Below, in pieces: positions 1 to 13,785 of a stretch of 64,000 nucleotides of DNA. The stretch comes from Toxotes chatareus (lineage: Eukaryota; Chordata; Actinopteri; Toxotidae). Location: assembly GCA_016801885.1 (NCBI GenBank), contig CM028899.1:17871501-17935500 (forward strand). The letters run 5' to 3'. A program made the position numbers and the translations under genes. Below the pieces are notes generated by a model. It searched no databases. It saw only the letters and a list, made by a program, of their open reading frames with translations, and was not told the DNA's origin. Numbering within the stretch: the stretch's first letter is position 1; every line of letters starts with the position of its first letter.

Positions 1-95
1 GCATTAGCCATGTTACAGTCCCTTGTTAGCATGCTGATGTTGCATTTAGGTTAAAGCAGATTTAGTCTTGTTTAATTTTCTTACCAACCACTCTT
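1..95 (+). repeat. Fragment of a high-copy fish interspersed repeat
   Basis: The opening bases carry the phrase 'gttagcatgctgatgtt' followed by 'gcattta' and later 'tttagtcttgttt'. I recognise this order from a very common teleost interspersed repeat, whose other phrases occur in reverse orientation near 51.3-51.6 kb. The copy is cut by the window edge and is diverged. I do not know the class (it has no coding part here). Recognition is by recall only. Confidence 0.45.
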
Positions 96-109
96 CTCTC
101 CAAAGCTCT

Positions 110-180
110 AAAATACACCTACCAACACCTCTAAAGCTTTGTTTAGTAAACAAGAGAAATGTAATTTGAGCAATGTCTCA
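110..180 (+). repeat. Small fragment of the 'cacctaccarcacctctaaagct' fish repeat
   Basis: The stretch 'cacctaccaacacctctaa' followed by 'agctttgtttagtaa' matches the middle of a common teleost repeat. Longer copies lie at 46.27-46.56 kb and, more diverged, at 52.90-53.05 kb. Only the block around this phrase is recognisable. No coding content. Confidence 0.4.
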
Positions 181-3100
181 CCCTATACATACACATACAA
201 GAAGAGTATTTTTAATTTTTTTTAAACTGTCTGAGTTAACACAGAAGTAGAAACCACTAATAAGCCACTCCTAAAGCTAAAGCATTCCTACTGTTTACTC
301 TCCATGTTCTCGCTTCCTTCCATGTTTCCATTATAAGAAGAAGTACAAATTTCAATCGATGTATAAAAAAATATATAGAAAAAGGAAATTAATTTTTTTC
401 TCTCACTTAAAACCATGTGAGCCATGCAGGCTTCTACCCGTTAGACCAGATGAACTCATTACTGAAATCAGCAGGTTGTTAAAATGCCTGGAGACACAGC
501 AGCTGTAAAGCTGATTCCATGCAAAGAGAAACATAACATTATTATATCATCATGACGTTGTGGTAAAGGACAGAGGCCAACATGATTCATCTTCTTTTCC
601 TGGAGTGAGTCTAAGCTGCTGGGTCACTGTCTAAGATGCTGTTATTCAAAATCTGAGTTCAGTGGTTTAACTGAGAATGTGGTTCAGAAAACATCCAGCG
701 TCTACTAGAAAGTTCCAGGGGGTCCAACCCAAAATGAGGAATGCTTTCATTTAATTGGTATTTTCATTCAGTAGACATTATCACTCTGTCCCGTGTTACA
801 CCATGCATACACTATAGACTTATACAGTTCATTACAAAACAACAACACAACCCTCCCATATGGCATCTCTGGGACAAAATGAAATGGGGTCTGCAGACTA
901 ATGTAGGTCTGTTTAGAAGGTGGCGACAAAAAAAGAACATTTCAGGTTTAAAGGAGTCACTTCAAAGTAATACAATAACAAACCTTGTTAATTTGGCAAG
1001 CTGCATGAATTTTAATCAGCCTGCATTATGTCCAGTAGTGAGCCATACTCAGCATTTTAATCCACTTTTAAAAAGAAACACTGCCAGTGTGTTTGTTGCA
1101 CATTGTCTGCTGAACACCTCCAACTCACAGTGATTGTTCAGTCATAGGTTATCAACCATAATTAGGCACAGCACATACAGTAGTAACCTAGTGTTACTTA
1201 CATAGCCAAGAAACATATAATTAGCTAGCTAACTACGTTACGTTGCAGAATTACAGGTTACATTCAAAAAACTCCCGGACTGGAGCATCCACTGTGTGGG
1301 AGTCAAGACACAATTACACCAGTGTTAACAGTAATGTTAACCCTACCTCTACCTCTACCTCTATGTTGCTTGTGCAAGTACATTTTTATAGCACTAATCC
1401 AAACATCCAAACCATCCACTGGTTATGTTAGAGCAAACAACATTTACACACTTTTTAATAATACTGCACCATAATAGTAGGACTAATTAGTCCTGCACTG
1501 CAGTACAAAAACACTGCTGCTCCTTCTTATTATATCATCTACATTGACTGGTGAGGATGCTGCCTTGTTTCAAATGGTCATGTAATCTTGTCAATTCCAG
1601 ATAAAGTAATCACACAGAGGAGAAATCTACCATACCACACGTAAAGTAAACTGAAAATAAAATGTGAAACATTTCCATTAAGGTGTATTGTAAATCCCAC
1701 ATTTGTGTGGCTTGTCACATACTTGCTCTCTGTTCTCAGGCTCTTGGCTTGTAAGCAGTCAGACTGATTTCCTGTGACAGTTTGAGATCGAATTCCTCGT
1801 CTGTTATAGCTGTAATACTCGGCTGTGTGACAGATGATTCGGTGCTCGGTGTGTTTCTGCGGTAAAGACTCATTTTCAGTGGTCAGGAATTTAATTCCTT
1901 TGTGGCAGCAAAACATGTTACATAAGCCCTTTAAACCTCCAACAGGTTAAACTGAGTTAACAAAGTATCTTTAGGGCAGAAACTTTTTGTCTCTTACAAA
2001 CTGCGTGATGACATCAGGTGCCAGTGACCGACGCCAGCGAATAACAATGTAAAGAAACAACGCTGGGGCTTCCTGGTAGCTCACCTGAGTGCAAACCATT
2101 AACAAGGCTCAGGGTGTACCGTCTCCATTTAATAAAGCAAAGCAAATGCCAAAAAATATTAAAAAGAAACAAAGAAATAATGGCGTCCGAAGCAGTGTGA
2201 CATTGGCCGTGCTCTGTTCAGAAAAGCATTGAAAAAAGAAAGTAACATCACAGATGGGTTTATTGTTGCCTTATCTCTGCGAACCTTTCCTCCCTAATGA
2301 CAGTTCCACCTAGCAAAACTAACAACCAGGAACATGACATTTCTGTGTTTCTTATAAAGTATACATAAATATATACCTGTAGTAAACTTACTGTAATTTA
2401 AAAAGATTGTGGTTTTAACCCAAGGTTTCCCAAGGATAAGAGGGATAACAAAAAAAAAGAGCCAGTACAATGAAGTGGTTTGATCATTGTAGCTGACAGT
2501 GTTGCTCAAGTTAAGTTTGTATTAATAATAAAGCGAATAAAGGAAGTGTTAAGTCAGACTCTGCTTGCTTTACTGAAATTCTACTTGCAATGTTAACTCT
2601 TTCAGTCTACCGTGTGTTGCCATCCATCCATGAATCATCCCTTCATTTGAATTTGATCTCACTCTGCTCTTTCTCAGCAGCTTCAGAGAAGTAATCCAAG
2701 ATACGGTTAGTACCAAAAAAGCAGCCCTGTGTGTTGCTTCTACCACTACCATACCTGAAAAAAAAGGTGTGATTGCCAGTCGTTAACGTGTGTGATGTCC
2801 AATCTTTTCACACAGTCTGTTCAGTAGTGTTGTGTGCCCCTGGTGTAATTCAAAGACACTTTGATGGCCAGTCAGTGGTTTGCTGTGAGCTTGGCGCCTG
2901 GCAGATAACATAACGTCTAAACTATCCCCCACGTATCAGGCTTTTATCCACAACTCTGTCTCACAAATCTATCCCATCCTCTACCCACTCTCCTTTCTCC
3001 TTCCTGTACACACACACACGCCCAGTAACCATGATGAATCATGTAACATGTTTGATTGCTGTTTGTCTAAACTGTCTTTGATTTTTTTTTTCCTTTCAAT

Positions 3101-4628
3101 TCGTCTCCGTTCTTTTCCTCTCTGAAGATCTCACACCATTTTCACGGATAAAACCTAAAGGAGTGAAATGAGCAGCACAAGATCTGAAACGATTAAATAT
3201 GGAGCAGACACTATTCCCCAAACCCTGATATGATTAAAGGTTTAACTGGCAAGATCTGACAAGTGAACTTGTCATGAAGCAGCTAGATCAAGTCACTAGA
3301 GAAGACTCACCACTCTGTTGGTCCTGTTGGACTACAACAAAGACTTGTGATATAGGAATAAATTATAGGACTTTACAATGTGGTGCACAAAACTGTGCCA
3401 AGTTACTAAGGAATGAGTGAGGACAGATTTAGGAACAACCTGATGCGTCGTTAATAAGTACTTCCTTAATGACTCAGTCACCAGGACTATCCAGTAGACA
3501 ATGACTAGAGAACAGGGTTAAATCTTTAAACTTAGTCAGAATGGCCATAATCCTGGTGTTGGACTCTTTAGGGAACTACATATTAATGACTCATCATCTA
3601 TGAGGTTGTTTTGTGTACCATATTATAAAGGCTTACCAGTGATGTTACCGTTAGATGCTTCTTTTATCTCACAAATGATCCTTGGCAGAGAGCAGACCCA
3701 GCATGCAGAGAACATTAAGCAGCCAAACGTTTCATTTTGGCCTTTTGGGAAGTAGAATAAGCTGCTATTGTGAGTGATTTAACGTGGTGCCAGAGAAGTC
3801 TACCATTTAAAGAGGCAAAGGATGAAAAGAGGTCTGCTTACGTGAGTGTTTTAATGCAATAAAGTGTTGATGTGCATTTCAAAGGCACCTTTCCATTCCC
3901 GCTTGTGTCTTGCCTTCGTGCCTTCATTGGCTGCTGTCAAATTATTTTAAGGTACATCCTTTGTCAGGACAAAGAAGAAGTGATTCAATACCTCCTTTTT
4001 CAAACGCAAATCTTCATATTTGGGACTGTGCAGGATTTCAAGCCAAGTCAAAAGGCTCAAGTCCAAATGAAGTCAAAGCCAGTTTGCAAGTCTTGCTGGA
4101 TTTTGATATCTAGAGACATTAGATTCATTAGAGTCTACATCTCTACAACAAGCTGTGTCCAGTAAAATCTTATTTATTTATTTCTATACTTTCTGCCTTT
4201 TCTCCTATTTCTATAGTAAAAGAGCTACTTAACATTACTCTGTTAGCTACAGCTTCAGCTTTCTTTATATTTCCAGTCAAAGTTCAATATGCAACTTTAC
4301 AACTCAGTAGTTAACACAAGAGCAACAAAACTTTTTACTCCTCTCCCTATCAGTTTTGTTTTTTCTGTCATTCACCACAACAGAGCAGTAATCACCCAAG
4401 ATGACATTAACGGTCTGAAACATTCATTGGTTTGCTGCTCATTTCAAATAAGATTCTTCTTCTATGAGTGGATCAATAATTCTATCAGGTTTTCACTGCT
4501 ACACTGGCACGACAACAAGTGTGTGTTGGGTGGGCAGGTCTGTGTGAGTACAGCAAAACCCTGATTAGATGACTGAATAGAACATAATGAGTGTGCCAGT
4601 TCACACATGCTCCCCAAGCCTTCGTATG
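181..4628. other. Non-coding stretch, no supported gene
   Basis: I see no exon, RNA gene or recognisable mobile element. Open frames such as 741-1133 (+) and 1578-1916 (-) show no domain, low-complexity composition or family motif and look like chance. A short (CTACCT)3 run sits at 1343-1360. Short A or T runs are scattered through the segment. Confidence 0.6.
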
Positions 4629-4702
<74 letters not shown>

Positions 4703-4721
4703 TAGAGAGAGAGAGACAGAG
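4629..4721. repeat. Compound microsatellite (GT)n-(GA)n
   Basis: A perfect GT run (about 4629-4657) passes directly into a GA run with a few interruptions (to about 4721). It explains the overlapping Cys/Val-rich, Arg/Glu-rich and Ser/Leu-rich open frames on both strands here. Those are not genes. Confidence 0.97.
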
Positions 4722-7700
4722 TGTGAACAGCTTGCCACAGGATCAATATAACAGTATTAGGAAGTGTACACCATTGCACGTGTGGTGTATTCATCAAATA
4801 ATTACAGCACAGAGGGCTCTATTAAACAGGTGTTTGATGATGTTTGTATGTAAACACTTAAATCAAAGCATCTCAGAAATGTAAACACAAACTGAAAAGT
4901 TGCTGTGTCGGTTTGTGAGACAACCTTGTCAATCATATCGCAGACTTTCAGCTTCTCTGCTGCTCAGTGTGGTAGTGGTGTGTGGGTCCTGGAACAAAAC
5001 GTTACCCCAAAGTGCTTGAGGGTGGGTTAAGGATGCCGGAAGATTTTTTACATCATTGTTCATTTATTGTGTGTTTTTAATAACATCTCACAAAATAAGA
5101 ATTGGTGGCATTTACATTAACTACATATTCAAACATATCAACTCTGAAGAATACATATTAAATATCAAAATTTACATATTAAAAACTGTTTATTAAAAGT
5201 GGTTTAATATGCATTTATGCTGCAGCTAGTGGCACGCCGACTCATAGTTGCTGGTCGTCACAAGCCACTCTGAGGAGTGTTTCAGGAGCTCAGCAGCCAG
5301 GAAAACACAAATACTCCTGACTAAAATGTTTTTAAGTTTATGTTAGAGCTCAGCTAAACCATCCTGGGTGAATAAAGATTTTAAAAGCCTATCTGTTTAA
5401 TGGAACAATTAACCTTCCTCTTTCTCCCCCTCCTCCCCCTGTCTTATCTCCTAAAGGTTCATAGATTAAACCTAGTGTTAAACCTCATTAAGACTGGATT
5501 TATTTCTCTACAGGAGGTCGGGTGATTTCAACGTTACCTGCTTTGGTCAGAGATTTTTCATCCCCTCCAGAGTGTGTATGTGGGTAATTTTTCACCCCTA
5601 TCCCAATAATAATTACAGCTACAACTATCCACTGTTTTTCAGCAAACTGACTGTCCTGTAATTTATATTTCATCCAAGGCAACATCCTGGGATTTTAAAG
5701 TGGATATTTAAGTGTTTTCTACCATGAGGAGCTGCTTGTTCTACTTTTGTTTTGTTTGTTTTTCTTTCTTTAATACCAGGTCTGTGTGAAATCTCACTTT
5801 GGGGTGAAAGTGGAGAAAAATGTTTTTTGTTAATCTAGTTGATAGAAACATACTAACACCAACACAAAGGTCAGCAGAGTAAGACAAATGGTTTTGTAAT
5901 GTCAGCGACAAGTGAGTACAGTTATTTACCTTTTTCAGCCCCACTTTTTAGCCTGTATTTGTTTACATTATGGTAAACAGACACCATTAAAAGTATGTCA
6001 AATTAGATATTAGCAGCTAATATTTGTAATCTACCCACAGATGTATCAATCACATTACTTTAGAAGAAAACTTACAAATGGGATTAGTCTCAGTTCTGAA
6101 GCGCCTTTTTTGCTAAGTATTTTCATGGATGTTTATTTGTGATGGACATCGGAGCTAATGATATCCTCAGGAAGCATAAGTCACACTGAATGATATAATA
6201 ATTTCTCTCATGTCTGTGTGTTTAGGTCTGACTGAGTTATGACTGACAGAGGGAGTGCGACTCATTCACCTCACACACTATCTTTGCCTCTCCTTCAACA
6301 CTCCCACACCAGGCTTTTGGCTTTCTCTTTCGGCTTTGTTCTGCTGAACTCATAACTATTACAGACCATATGCTGTAATTTCCAAATGTTTAAAAAGCCT
6401 GGAACAATGAGTTAGATTACAGAGCAGCAGAGTTAATATTTTATTCTTCACCTCCGCCATCCCTGTAATGTTCATCATATTTGAATGGGGCTTTACAGTA
6501 AAGAAGACTTAGTGGATATCCAGTGAAAAACATTCTTAGGACTGTGACTACCTTTAATTCAAGAGTATGTCACAGTCAGTCCACTCTGCTTAGCGATAAG
6601 GGGACACATATGCATAGATACAAGCAGAGAACTACGAAAACATACACTCGTCCAAATATTAATAAGTTAACCTACAATTTACACCAACATACAGACACTG
6701 TGGATCATAAATCAATACACACACAAAATCAATATTGACCCTTGAGTGAGTCAGTTGTGATTTCTTATTAAACTGGGCTCAAAAAAATGATTAAACTCAG
6801 TTTGAAATATGTGTGTGTGAGTGAATCTGTGATCAGTCTATGCTAGTGGCTCCATTCCTTATTACAGACAATCATTTTAGACCAACTGTTCCTGTGCTTG
6901 TGTGATCAATCATGTTACTGATTAGACTTAAAACTACACTTGAAGGTTAATGGAGGCGATGCAGCTAGTTTGCAGAAAGCAGTTTGTTAGTTACCGAGTA
7001 AAAATGCAACAACACACAACGTGTTTGTTGCTCTCTGAGGGGTTTTGTTCTGCTCAGCACTCTGTACATTCTGTCAGGTTACTAACCTGATCAAAATCAA
7101 TTTCATGAGTTTGCTCAGTTGAGCAGATGTGTCATCTCTGGGCCGCTGCGCTGCCAGAGCAAATAATGTTGTAGTTCCCCAGAAGACTTCTGTACTACCG
7201 TCTCTCTAACAGCCATGTCCATCTTGACCTGGAGCACTTTTCCCAGACTTTCCTGTCATATTTACAGTTTCTTCTCTCAATAATTCCTTATGATAAAACA
7301 TTTGTTGCAGCACTTCTTGTTTAGCCATGTATTTTTCACTGAGCTGTGGTATAACATCTTATGATCGGACATCAGCTGTCAGATTAGTGCCTGATCTGAA
7401 GGCTGCCAGATTAGTTGCAGTAATAACACTTATTTTAAGGTAGCAAACAAAAAACCTGGAGCTATTAAAATTAGTACTAATGAAGGGCAAAGTAATGTGA
7501 CTGACAATTCCAGATGCACTTAAAAGCCTTAGGCTTTTAAGACTACAAGTAGATTCTTGTACTAGTATCACAACTCATATAGATGAAAGGTTTTTCAAGA
7601 CAGAAAGCCCAAATCTTCCTTAAAAATACAGGAATTCCTTCACTCACAAATTCACTATCAAAAATCAAACCACATGGTGACACATATGCGCAAATGGAAG

Positions 7701-7879
7701 AGAAAACAGTGCAAATTAGAGGAAAGCCTGTTCTTATACTGTATTTTAGTTGTCGACCAGACCACTTAAGTATTGTACTCTGTTCAGTCTGCTTCACAAA
7801 GCAAGGTTTCAGAAATCTTTGACAGCAGATTCCAGCCTGTAATTTTATCCTGAATCCCATAGTAAAAATATATATGTAT
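4722..7879. other. Non-coding stretch, no supported gene
   Basis: AT-rich DNA with no recognisable element or exon. Open frames on the minus strand at 5500-5685, 5741-5944, 7359-7571 and 7543-7860 have no recognisable domain and no supporting splice context. I see nothing else in it. Confidence 0.6.
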
Positions 7880-8075
7880 AATAATAATGTATGGCCACCC
7901 TTATCTTTGATGATTCAATGCTTCTTAGCATGGATGATATCAGTGTTGCACAAATTTGCGTAGAGATGTGAAAAATAAGACTGTATTTCTAAGATGGTGC
8001 AATTTTGAATCATTTAGCATTTCAGTGACATTGCAGTGGTGTACTTAGTTTTGTTGTATGCTGTAGATTGTGAAC
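7880..8075 (+). repeat. Possible end of a Tc1/mariner-type element
   Basis: The phrase 'ggtgtacttagttttgttg' followed by 'tatgctgta' (about 8038-8065) resembles the terminal part of some fish Tc1-type elements, which end in a similar 'gtgtactyacttttgt...tactgta' phrase. Upstream, 'tatggccacccttatctttg' also has a transposon-flank feel. There is no transposase coding and no matching opposite end. This could be coincidence. Confidence 0.25.
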
Positions 8076-8750
8076 TTTAAAGACACTATAGCTTCCAATT
8101 TTGGAAAAACACCTGTAGACCTCAGAACCAACATCCTTGCAGGAATCCATAAGCCATCAACCAAAATCATTCCACGCAGTGATCAGGTGTAATACCAAAG
8201 CAGACCTTCTTGATACCAAAGTAGACCTTCCTGATAGTCTGAAAATTCCACGTACAGTACACAGTGGAAAATGCATTCTCCAGGGGGCTGGAAATGAGGA
8301 GAGAGACAGAGTGTGTGAGGAGAAAAAAACAGAGATGAAAGTTAAATGCTGGGAGAAATGTTGATTTAAAACAGAGAATCCTCTGTGTGGCTTTGCATCC
8401 ACCGAGTTGTCACATCTCATATGCTTTCATAAGCTAAAATCAGCAGATCACACACAAACACGCAAAAAACTTAACTGATGCTGTAACATAAAGCTGTTAA
8501 GAGTTGCACTCGTGCCTACATCATGATATTTACACATAAAATGAACCTTTAGACTCAAACATGCATGCAAACTTGCAAAACATACGTGTATGTGGCGTGT
8601 ATGTGGCCAGGCACATACACACTTACTGTATGTACACATGCTTCATGCTACACTACACAATGTTCCAGTGACAGAAAGGGACATTTGAGAAGCTACTGGA
8701 AGCCATGTTGTCATCACTGATAAATCACATGAAGCAAAGTCTGTATTTAG
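8076..8750. other. Non-coding stretch, no supported gene
   Basis: Two near-identical short phrases, 'taccaaagcagaccttc' and 'taccaaagtagaccttc', repeat at 8191 and 8214, a small local duplication. Otherwise I see nothing. The overlapping open frames at 8137-8420 lack any family signature. Confidence 0.55.
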
Positions 8751-8766
8751 TCTCTCTCTCTCTCTC

Positions 8767-8834
<68 letters not shown>
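8751..8834. repeat. Compound microsatellite (TC)n-(TG)n-(AG)n
   Basis: TC repeats (about 8751-8767), then a TG run of about 55 bases (8770-8824), then GA repeats to 8834. The Thr/His-rich and Ser/Leu-rich open frames on the minus strand at 8643-8964 are translations of this array. Confidence 0.97.
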
Positions 8835-10824
8835 TTGGGTGAGCTGGGACATTAACATTTACACAGAACATAAAGCTGACATACAATAGAATTGGATATT
8901 CACAGGCAAAGTGTGTCAGGAGATTAAGATCAAGCACGCTTACATAACTGACACACTCTGACACTGATTAAAAACATGCACATCCTATTAAAAATGTACA
9001 TTTGACAATAATGTGTCTGCGAGTTTCCTCCGGTTTCCTAACTAGGGTTGATCAATAATACACCAACCGCCCACTGATACACGCACAACCATCAGGCTCT
9101 TTCAGCTTGTAAAAAAAAAAATCTTGTGCTACATCAGGCTTATATTCCTTCTCAGCCTCATTTTGTCTTTTCTGTCTCTCCTGCTTTGTTTCCACATTTA
9201 TATTACATTCAGTGAGCAGAAATAAAGTGGCTGTAATGGCAGATTTGACTTAACAATCACCTTTTCCCCTTAATTATATTTTGACTACTTAATGAAAAAT
9301 ACATGCTGTTATTTAGGGAAATTGACTCCCTCTTCATTATGTTTTCCCACCTCCTGTGATCCCTCCATCCATTCTTTTTTTGAATGTTTTTTTTTCTTTG
9401 ATTTGGATACAGATTGGCTGACGGACTGGCTACAAGCAGTTCCCTAAGGCTCTGTAAAGCCACACAGATTTGTTTTTTCTATTCTGGCTGTTTGAACCTC
9501 TAATCAGGTTGGAGGTACATGAACCGACCTGAGATTAAAGGCCTGTTCCCACCAGACAGTGGCACAGAGAAAAATCATATAAGTGACACTCTGTCACGCT
9601 CACTTCATATTGTTTAAACTAAAATTACAAGCAGTGAAATGGGGGAAAATGTTCATGTCAGCCTCTGACCTTTAATTTTGGTCACTTGACATCAGTAGTG
9701 TCTGATACCATCTATTTTTCACACTTGGTGAAAAAGAAAATCAGACATGACAACAAACAGTTTGCGAAATGGCTGTAAACGAGGGTCTCTGTGCCACGAC
9801 CCTGGTTGCTAGGTCGCAGTTGTCATTGGCGAAGTGCCTATCAGTAAATTTTCAGCTGTCCTCGAGACTGACAGTGAACTGTTGTGTGGGCCTACTTAGA
9901 AGCCTTATAACCCTTATAATAACTAAAGACCTAAAGAATAAAAAATTCCTTCACAGCTAGCAAGCAGGGAACATGATAGCACTAGTCAGCCACAATACAT
10001 CTGAGCTTATTTCCATTTTCTCTTTCTCTTCACTCCTGACATTTTGCTCTCAGAATTGTGCATCATTTCATTCAATAAAGATTTATTGATGGGGGACATT
10101 ATTTTGGAGCTCCCAAATTTGATGTTAGTTGTAGTTGTAGTTCACAAGACATTTAATTTTTTGACTCATAACTGTCTCTAACCATTCGCACAAAACGTGT
10201 GAAAGTGAAAATTGACTAAGGGTCGGTCTCGCTGAAATACATTTTTTTCACTGCAATACTTGTGTGTAGTATTAAATGCGGATGTGAGACGTCAATCAGT
10301 TACAGTCTGTACAAGCCCACACGGTCCTGTTCTGAAATTTAATCAGGCACAAATGTAAAAACACTTGTGTGGTTGAACCAAGGTGTGTGGTGCCTTTATT
10401 CCTTTTATTCTCATTTATTTTTTTTATTTCAAAGTACTTCAAAGCTCAGACGCATTTAATTTTTTTTTTTTTTTTTTAATTTGACCAATAACCTGCAGCA
10501 ATCAAGACATTAAGCTTCAGGAATAATCACCGCAGAGGGAGTCCACCCGTCCTTCATTTAGAGCCTCATGGATCAAACTGTATAAGATTTTCATTCCTTA
10601 ACTTATAATCTATAAATGCATGATATATGGCAGCACTTCTCTCATAATAAATGTTCTTTGCATGCTCTTTGAATCATTGCATTTTATAAAAGGTGTCATG
10701 TGATGTAAAATAAACTTTGTGCTTTTAATCATTAAGGGTCTCAGGTACTGTATCTGTATCTCAGTGTCATTCAAGAGTGATGGTAAGGATTGTGAAATCA
10801 AATTCTAGGCAGGGGTGGTAGGCA
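8835..10824. other. Non-coding stretch, no supported gene
   Basis: No exon-like or element-like sequence recognised. It contains a poly-T tract at about 10459-10478 next to 'gcattta' and several short T runs. Small open frames (9257-9463 minus, 9769-9960 plus) have no recognisable family. Confidence 0.55.
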
Positions 10825-10827
10825 GTA

Positions 10828-10962
10828 GGCACCTGCTGGGATCTGACTACATTTCCCAGCATGTCGAGGAGTGCTTGGGGGTAAGCTGAGAAATGCTTGA
10901 GGAAGTTGTTCGGGATGTCTGGGCTGATCTGCTTGGTGTGACATTTTTCCAATTAGGCAGTA
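10828..10962 (+). pseudogene. Decayed tail of an RTE-type LINE reverse-transcriptase ORF
   Basis: Read forward in the frame starting at 10857, the translation is Q-H-V-E-E-C-L-G-V-S, a stop, then E-M-L-E-E-V-V-R-D-V-W-A-D-L-L. This matches the short C-terminal signature I know from fish RTE/Rex3-like LINEs (a 'hLGvpxeeLEEVvxxRDVWxxLL' pattern ending near a Pro/Arg-rich tail). The stop sits where the family has Gln or Glu. Nothing further upstream is recognisable, so this is a 5'-truncated, dead copy of only about 45 codons. Its exact limits and the subfamily are uncertain. Confidence 0.5.
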
Positions 10963-12461
10963 GAGGAATCCCTTTAATTTAATTTTTCTAGGTTTTATTT
11001 TATTGAGATTATTAAAGTCGCACTTTCATTAAAGAAGCATAGCTTTTCTATTATTAATATTATAGAATAAAACACTATTTTTACCAAATGTTCACCCATG
11101 CGTCTCCTTTAATTCATTGTCTGTACTTCACTATTATCCAAATGCGTGTTGATGTTAGTGTGTCAGTGTTAACAACAATCAGATACACAATACTAAATGT
11201 TTCTTGTCGTGATCACTGTACTTACAAATATACAGTGACAGATGTAGAATTGTGTGTTTGCTTTTGTTGTTTATGACTTTGCTTTCACAGAATCACAATG
11301 TTAGACTTTCTCTCTCAGACACACACATACACACTCTGTACACAGCCATTTGTCATCATAATGAACTAGAGAGGCAGAGGGTTTATCTGTCTGTTGCAGT
11401 GTTAACATTACTAAACACACAGATACCCAAAACACTCATACTTAGCACACACTACCACTCTCACATACATTTGTCTCCTGAAGTGCTGCGTGGCTGTCAA
11501 ACTACATTTACTGATGATGTCATTAGAGCCAGGAAGAGATGGAGGGGCGAGATTGAAAAGAAAAATGGGAGAGAGAGAGAGCCTGAGGAATCACAGGTAC
11601 ACACCCTATGTGTTGACTTTAGTGTGCATGTTGCTGTTCATGTTTCAGGCCATTAAATGTAATTTTATTCAGTTTTAGATTTAATCAGATTTAATCAACA
11701 AAAAAACTGAACTTGGAAACTGATATTTCAGCAGTATACAACATGCTTATACCACATTTCTTTCTGACATACTGCGCAGCATGCAGAATGTTCTCACACG
11801 TTCAATAAAAACCAAGATATCAAGTCTAAATACCAGGCTACAGTAAATCGTTTGAGATGGTCTTTTTGCAGAGCAGCACTGGCTGAACTGTTTTCTGTTC
11901 TGCTTTTAAGGCAGGACAAAGCATGAGTCAGCAAAATGCTAAAAAGTCTGATTGATTTATACAACTGCATCCTTATGAAGTTATTGTTCTCTTCTGCTAG
12001 ACCTGGCTGAACTCTATTCTCTTTTGTTCTACTTGGGGAGTTTGCAACTTTGCTGACTTTGATTTATGAGCAACTACATATTCACAATCTCTAAGAAAGT
12101 AACACAAACGCAAGTACGAAGACCATGCAAATACAGAGAGAAGAATATGGAAGTGCACAGACACATATTTTACACATCAGCTCAAAACATACACCCGCAG
12201 TACACTATCAATCTGCCTGCCCTGTGCCTCCAGGCATTGCTTTTTGAGTTTGTTTAAATTCTCTGTTAGAAGGCAACTATAACTGAACACACACTTAGTC
12301 TCCTTCATACTGTGTATTTGCACTGCACTGAATATAAGCATTGTACTTAACAGATTTTAATTCACAGTTGAGTTTAAGTGATAAGTCAGTTAATCAATTG
12401 GTCAGTTGACAGGATTGATCAGCAATTATGTTTTACCATGTATGTTTGGTCTGGGTAAATA

Positions 12462-12463
<2 letters not shown>
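10963..12463. other. Non-coding stretch, no supported gene
   Basis: AT-rich. Open frames at 11252-11656 and 11490-11678 overlap a segment of short GA and CA runs (11300-11600) and have no domain. No element recognised. Confidence 0.55.

Positions 12464-12519
<56 letters not shown>
12464..12519. repeat. (GT)28 microsatellite
   Basis: An uninterrupted run of GT dinucleotides of about 56 bases, ending 'gtacttg'. Confidence 0.97.
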
Positions 12520-12523
<4 letters not shown>

Positions 12524-13753
12524 GTTTACTTTCTGCATGGAAAAGAGATTCCACTTGTTAGTCATCAAGACAACTCATTGTATCAGTGATGCCACACAAT
12601 GTACTCTTACTTTCTAAACTGCTGACTGTAAATTCCAACATATCAACCATCATGCACAATACAGAAGCATATATACACACACATGCACAAGTTTGTTTTG
12701 TCTCCTCTGCGTGTTTTCATCCTGAGTTTGTTTTATCCATGAATGAACAGCTGCAAATTAGCTTCGACTAGACGCCCCACTATATTGATTTCATACATGG
12801 ATGGTTAAAAAGTATTTTTCTGTGTCTATGTTTCTTATAATATTTAAAAAGGGCAAAAGAAAGGAATAACCATGAGACAGGAGCTTAAAGCTGTTTAAAT
12901 CAATATTTTCACAATAGGTCACATGACTTTTTGCACATCAAAGAGATTACTCATAGTGGTGTGGCCAGAGATCTTTTCACTGTCTGTCAGAGCTCATTAT
13001 TTTAGTTTTACAGCCCACAACTTTACTGCTTGCTTCAGTCTCATGACTCTCATCAGGCAGCTGTTTTCAGCAAAAATATAATCCACAGTTCATGACCCTG
13101 CACCGTGATTTTTTTCTCAGGAACGGATGAAGACCAAAACAGAACTAGAAGGGGAATAGAACAGTATTGGACTTAAAAGTACATTTGCCAGGTGGCCAAA
13201 AACACAACTCCAAATGAATGCTAATGTTGATAGCACTGACGTTTGCCATATCAGCTTTAAAGAGTAACTTTAGGGACCAGGCTGAAAAGTAGTGTTTTGC
13301 TGTCCTCTCTGGTTGAAAGTTTCACCCATGTAACTCACTGATTTGTTGTGTTTGGGTGAGAAGTGTGCAGCGTTGAACTTGTAGCCACATCCCAACAGTG
13401 ATGTGAGGTAGTGTCTTGAGGTACACCTGTACATCAGTGAATGAGGGAGAAATACTGGAGGTCAGTGTTGTGTTTACACCTTGTTATGCTGCACCAATAG
13501 CCCATGGGTTTTTCTTTGCCTTTAAAAAGTGCAGATATAAGCACATAACTATGTTAAATTTATCCAGACATTGTACAAAAACAAACTGTGCTGCTGAAAC
13601 TTGTGAGCTCTAATATAGTGAGCAGAATGGGCAAGGCTGTTCGTTTACAGATTCATTATTAATAACAGACGAACAAATCAAAACCTATGTGGCACCATGT
13701 ACATTCCGTGATATGGAGGTGAAGCTTCTCTCACTATATAAAAATATGTTTCC
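12520..13753. other. Non-coding stretch, no supported gene
   Basis: No recognisable exon, RNA gene or mobile element. The open frames (12586-12771 and 13416-13613, plus) show no family features. Confidence 0.55.
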
Positions 13754-13785
13754 AGCAGTTACTTTATGTAAATAAAGTAACTGCT
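13754..13785. repeat. Perfect inverted repeat, 14-bp arms
   Basis: The left arm AGCAGTTACTTTAT (13754-13767) and right arm ATAAAGTAACTGCT (13772-13785) are exact reverse complements with a 4-base loop, GTAA. Either strand could fold into a tight hairpin. No terminator role is expected in a vertebrate genome. It may be a chance palindrome, a duplication-inversion scar or the core of a small element. Confidence 0.9.

Noticed and set aside
4462..4884. Opposing frames rich in Ser/Leu and Arg/Glu
   Set aside because: Translation of the GT/GA microsatellite.
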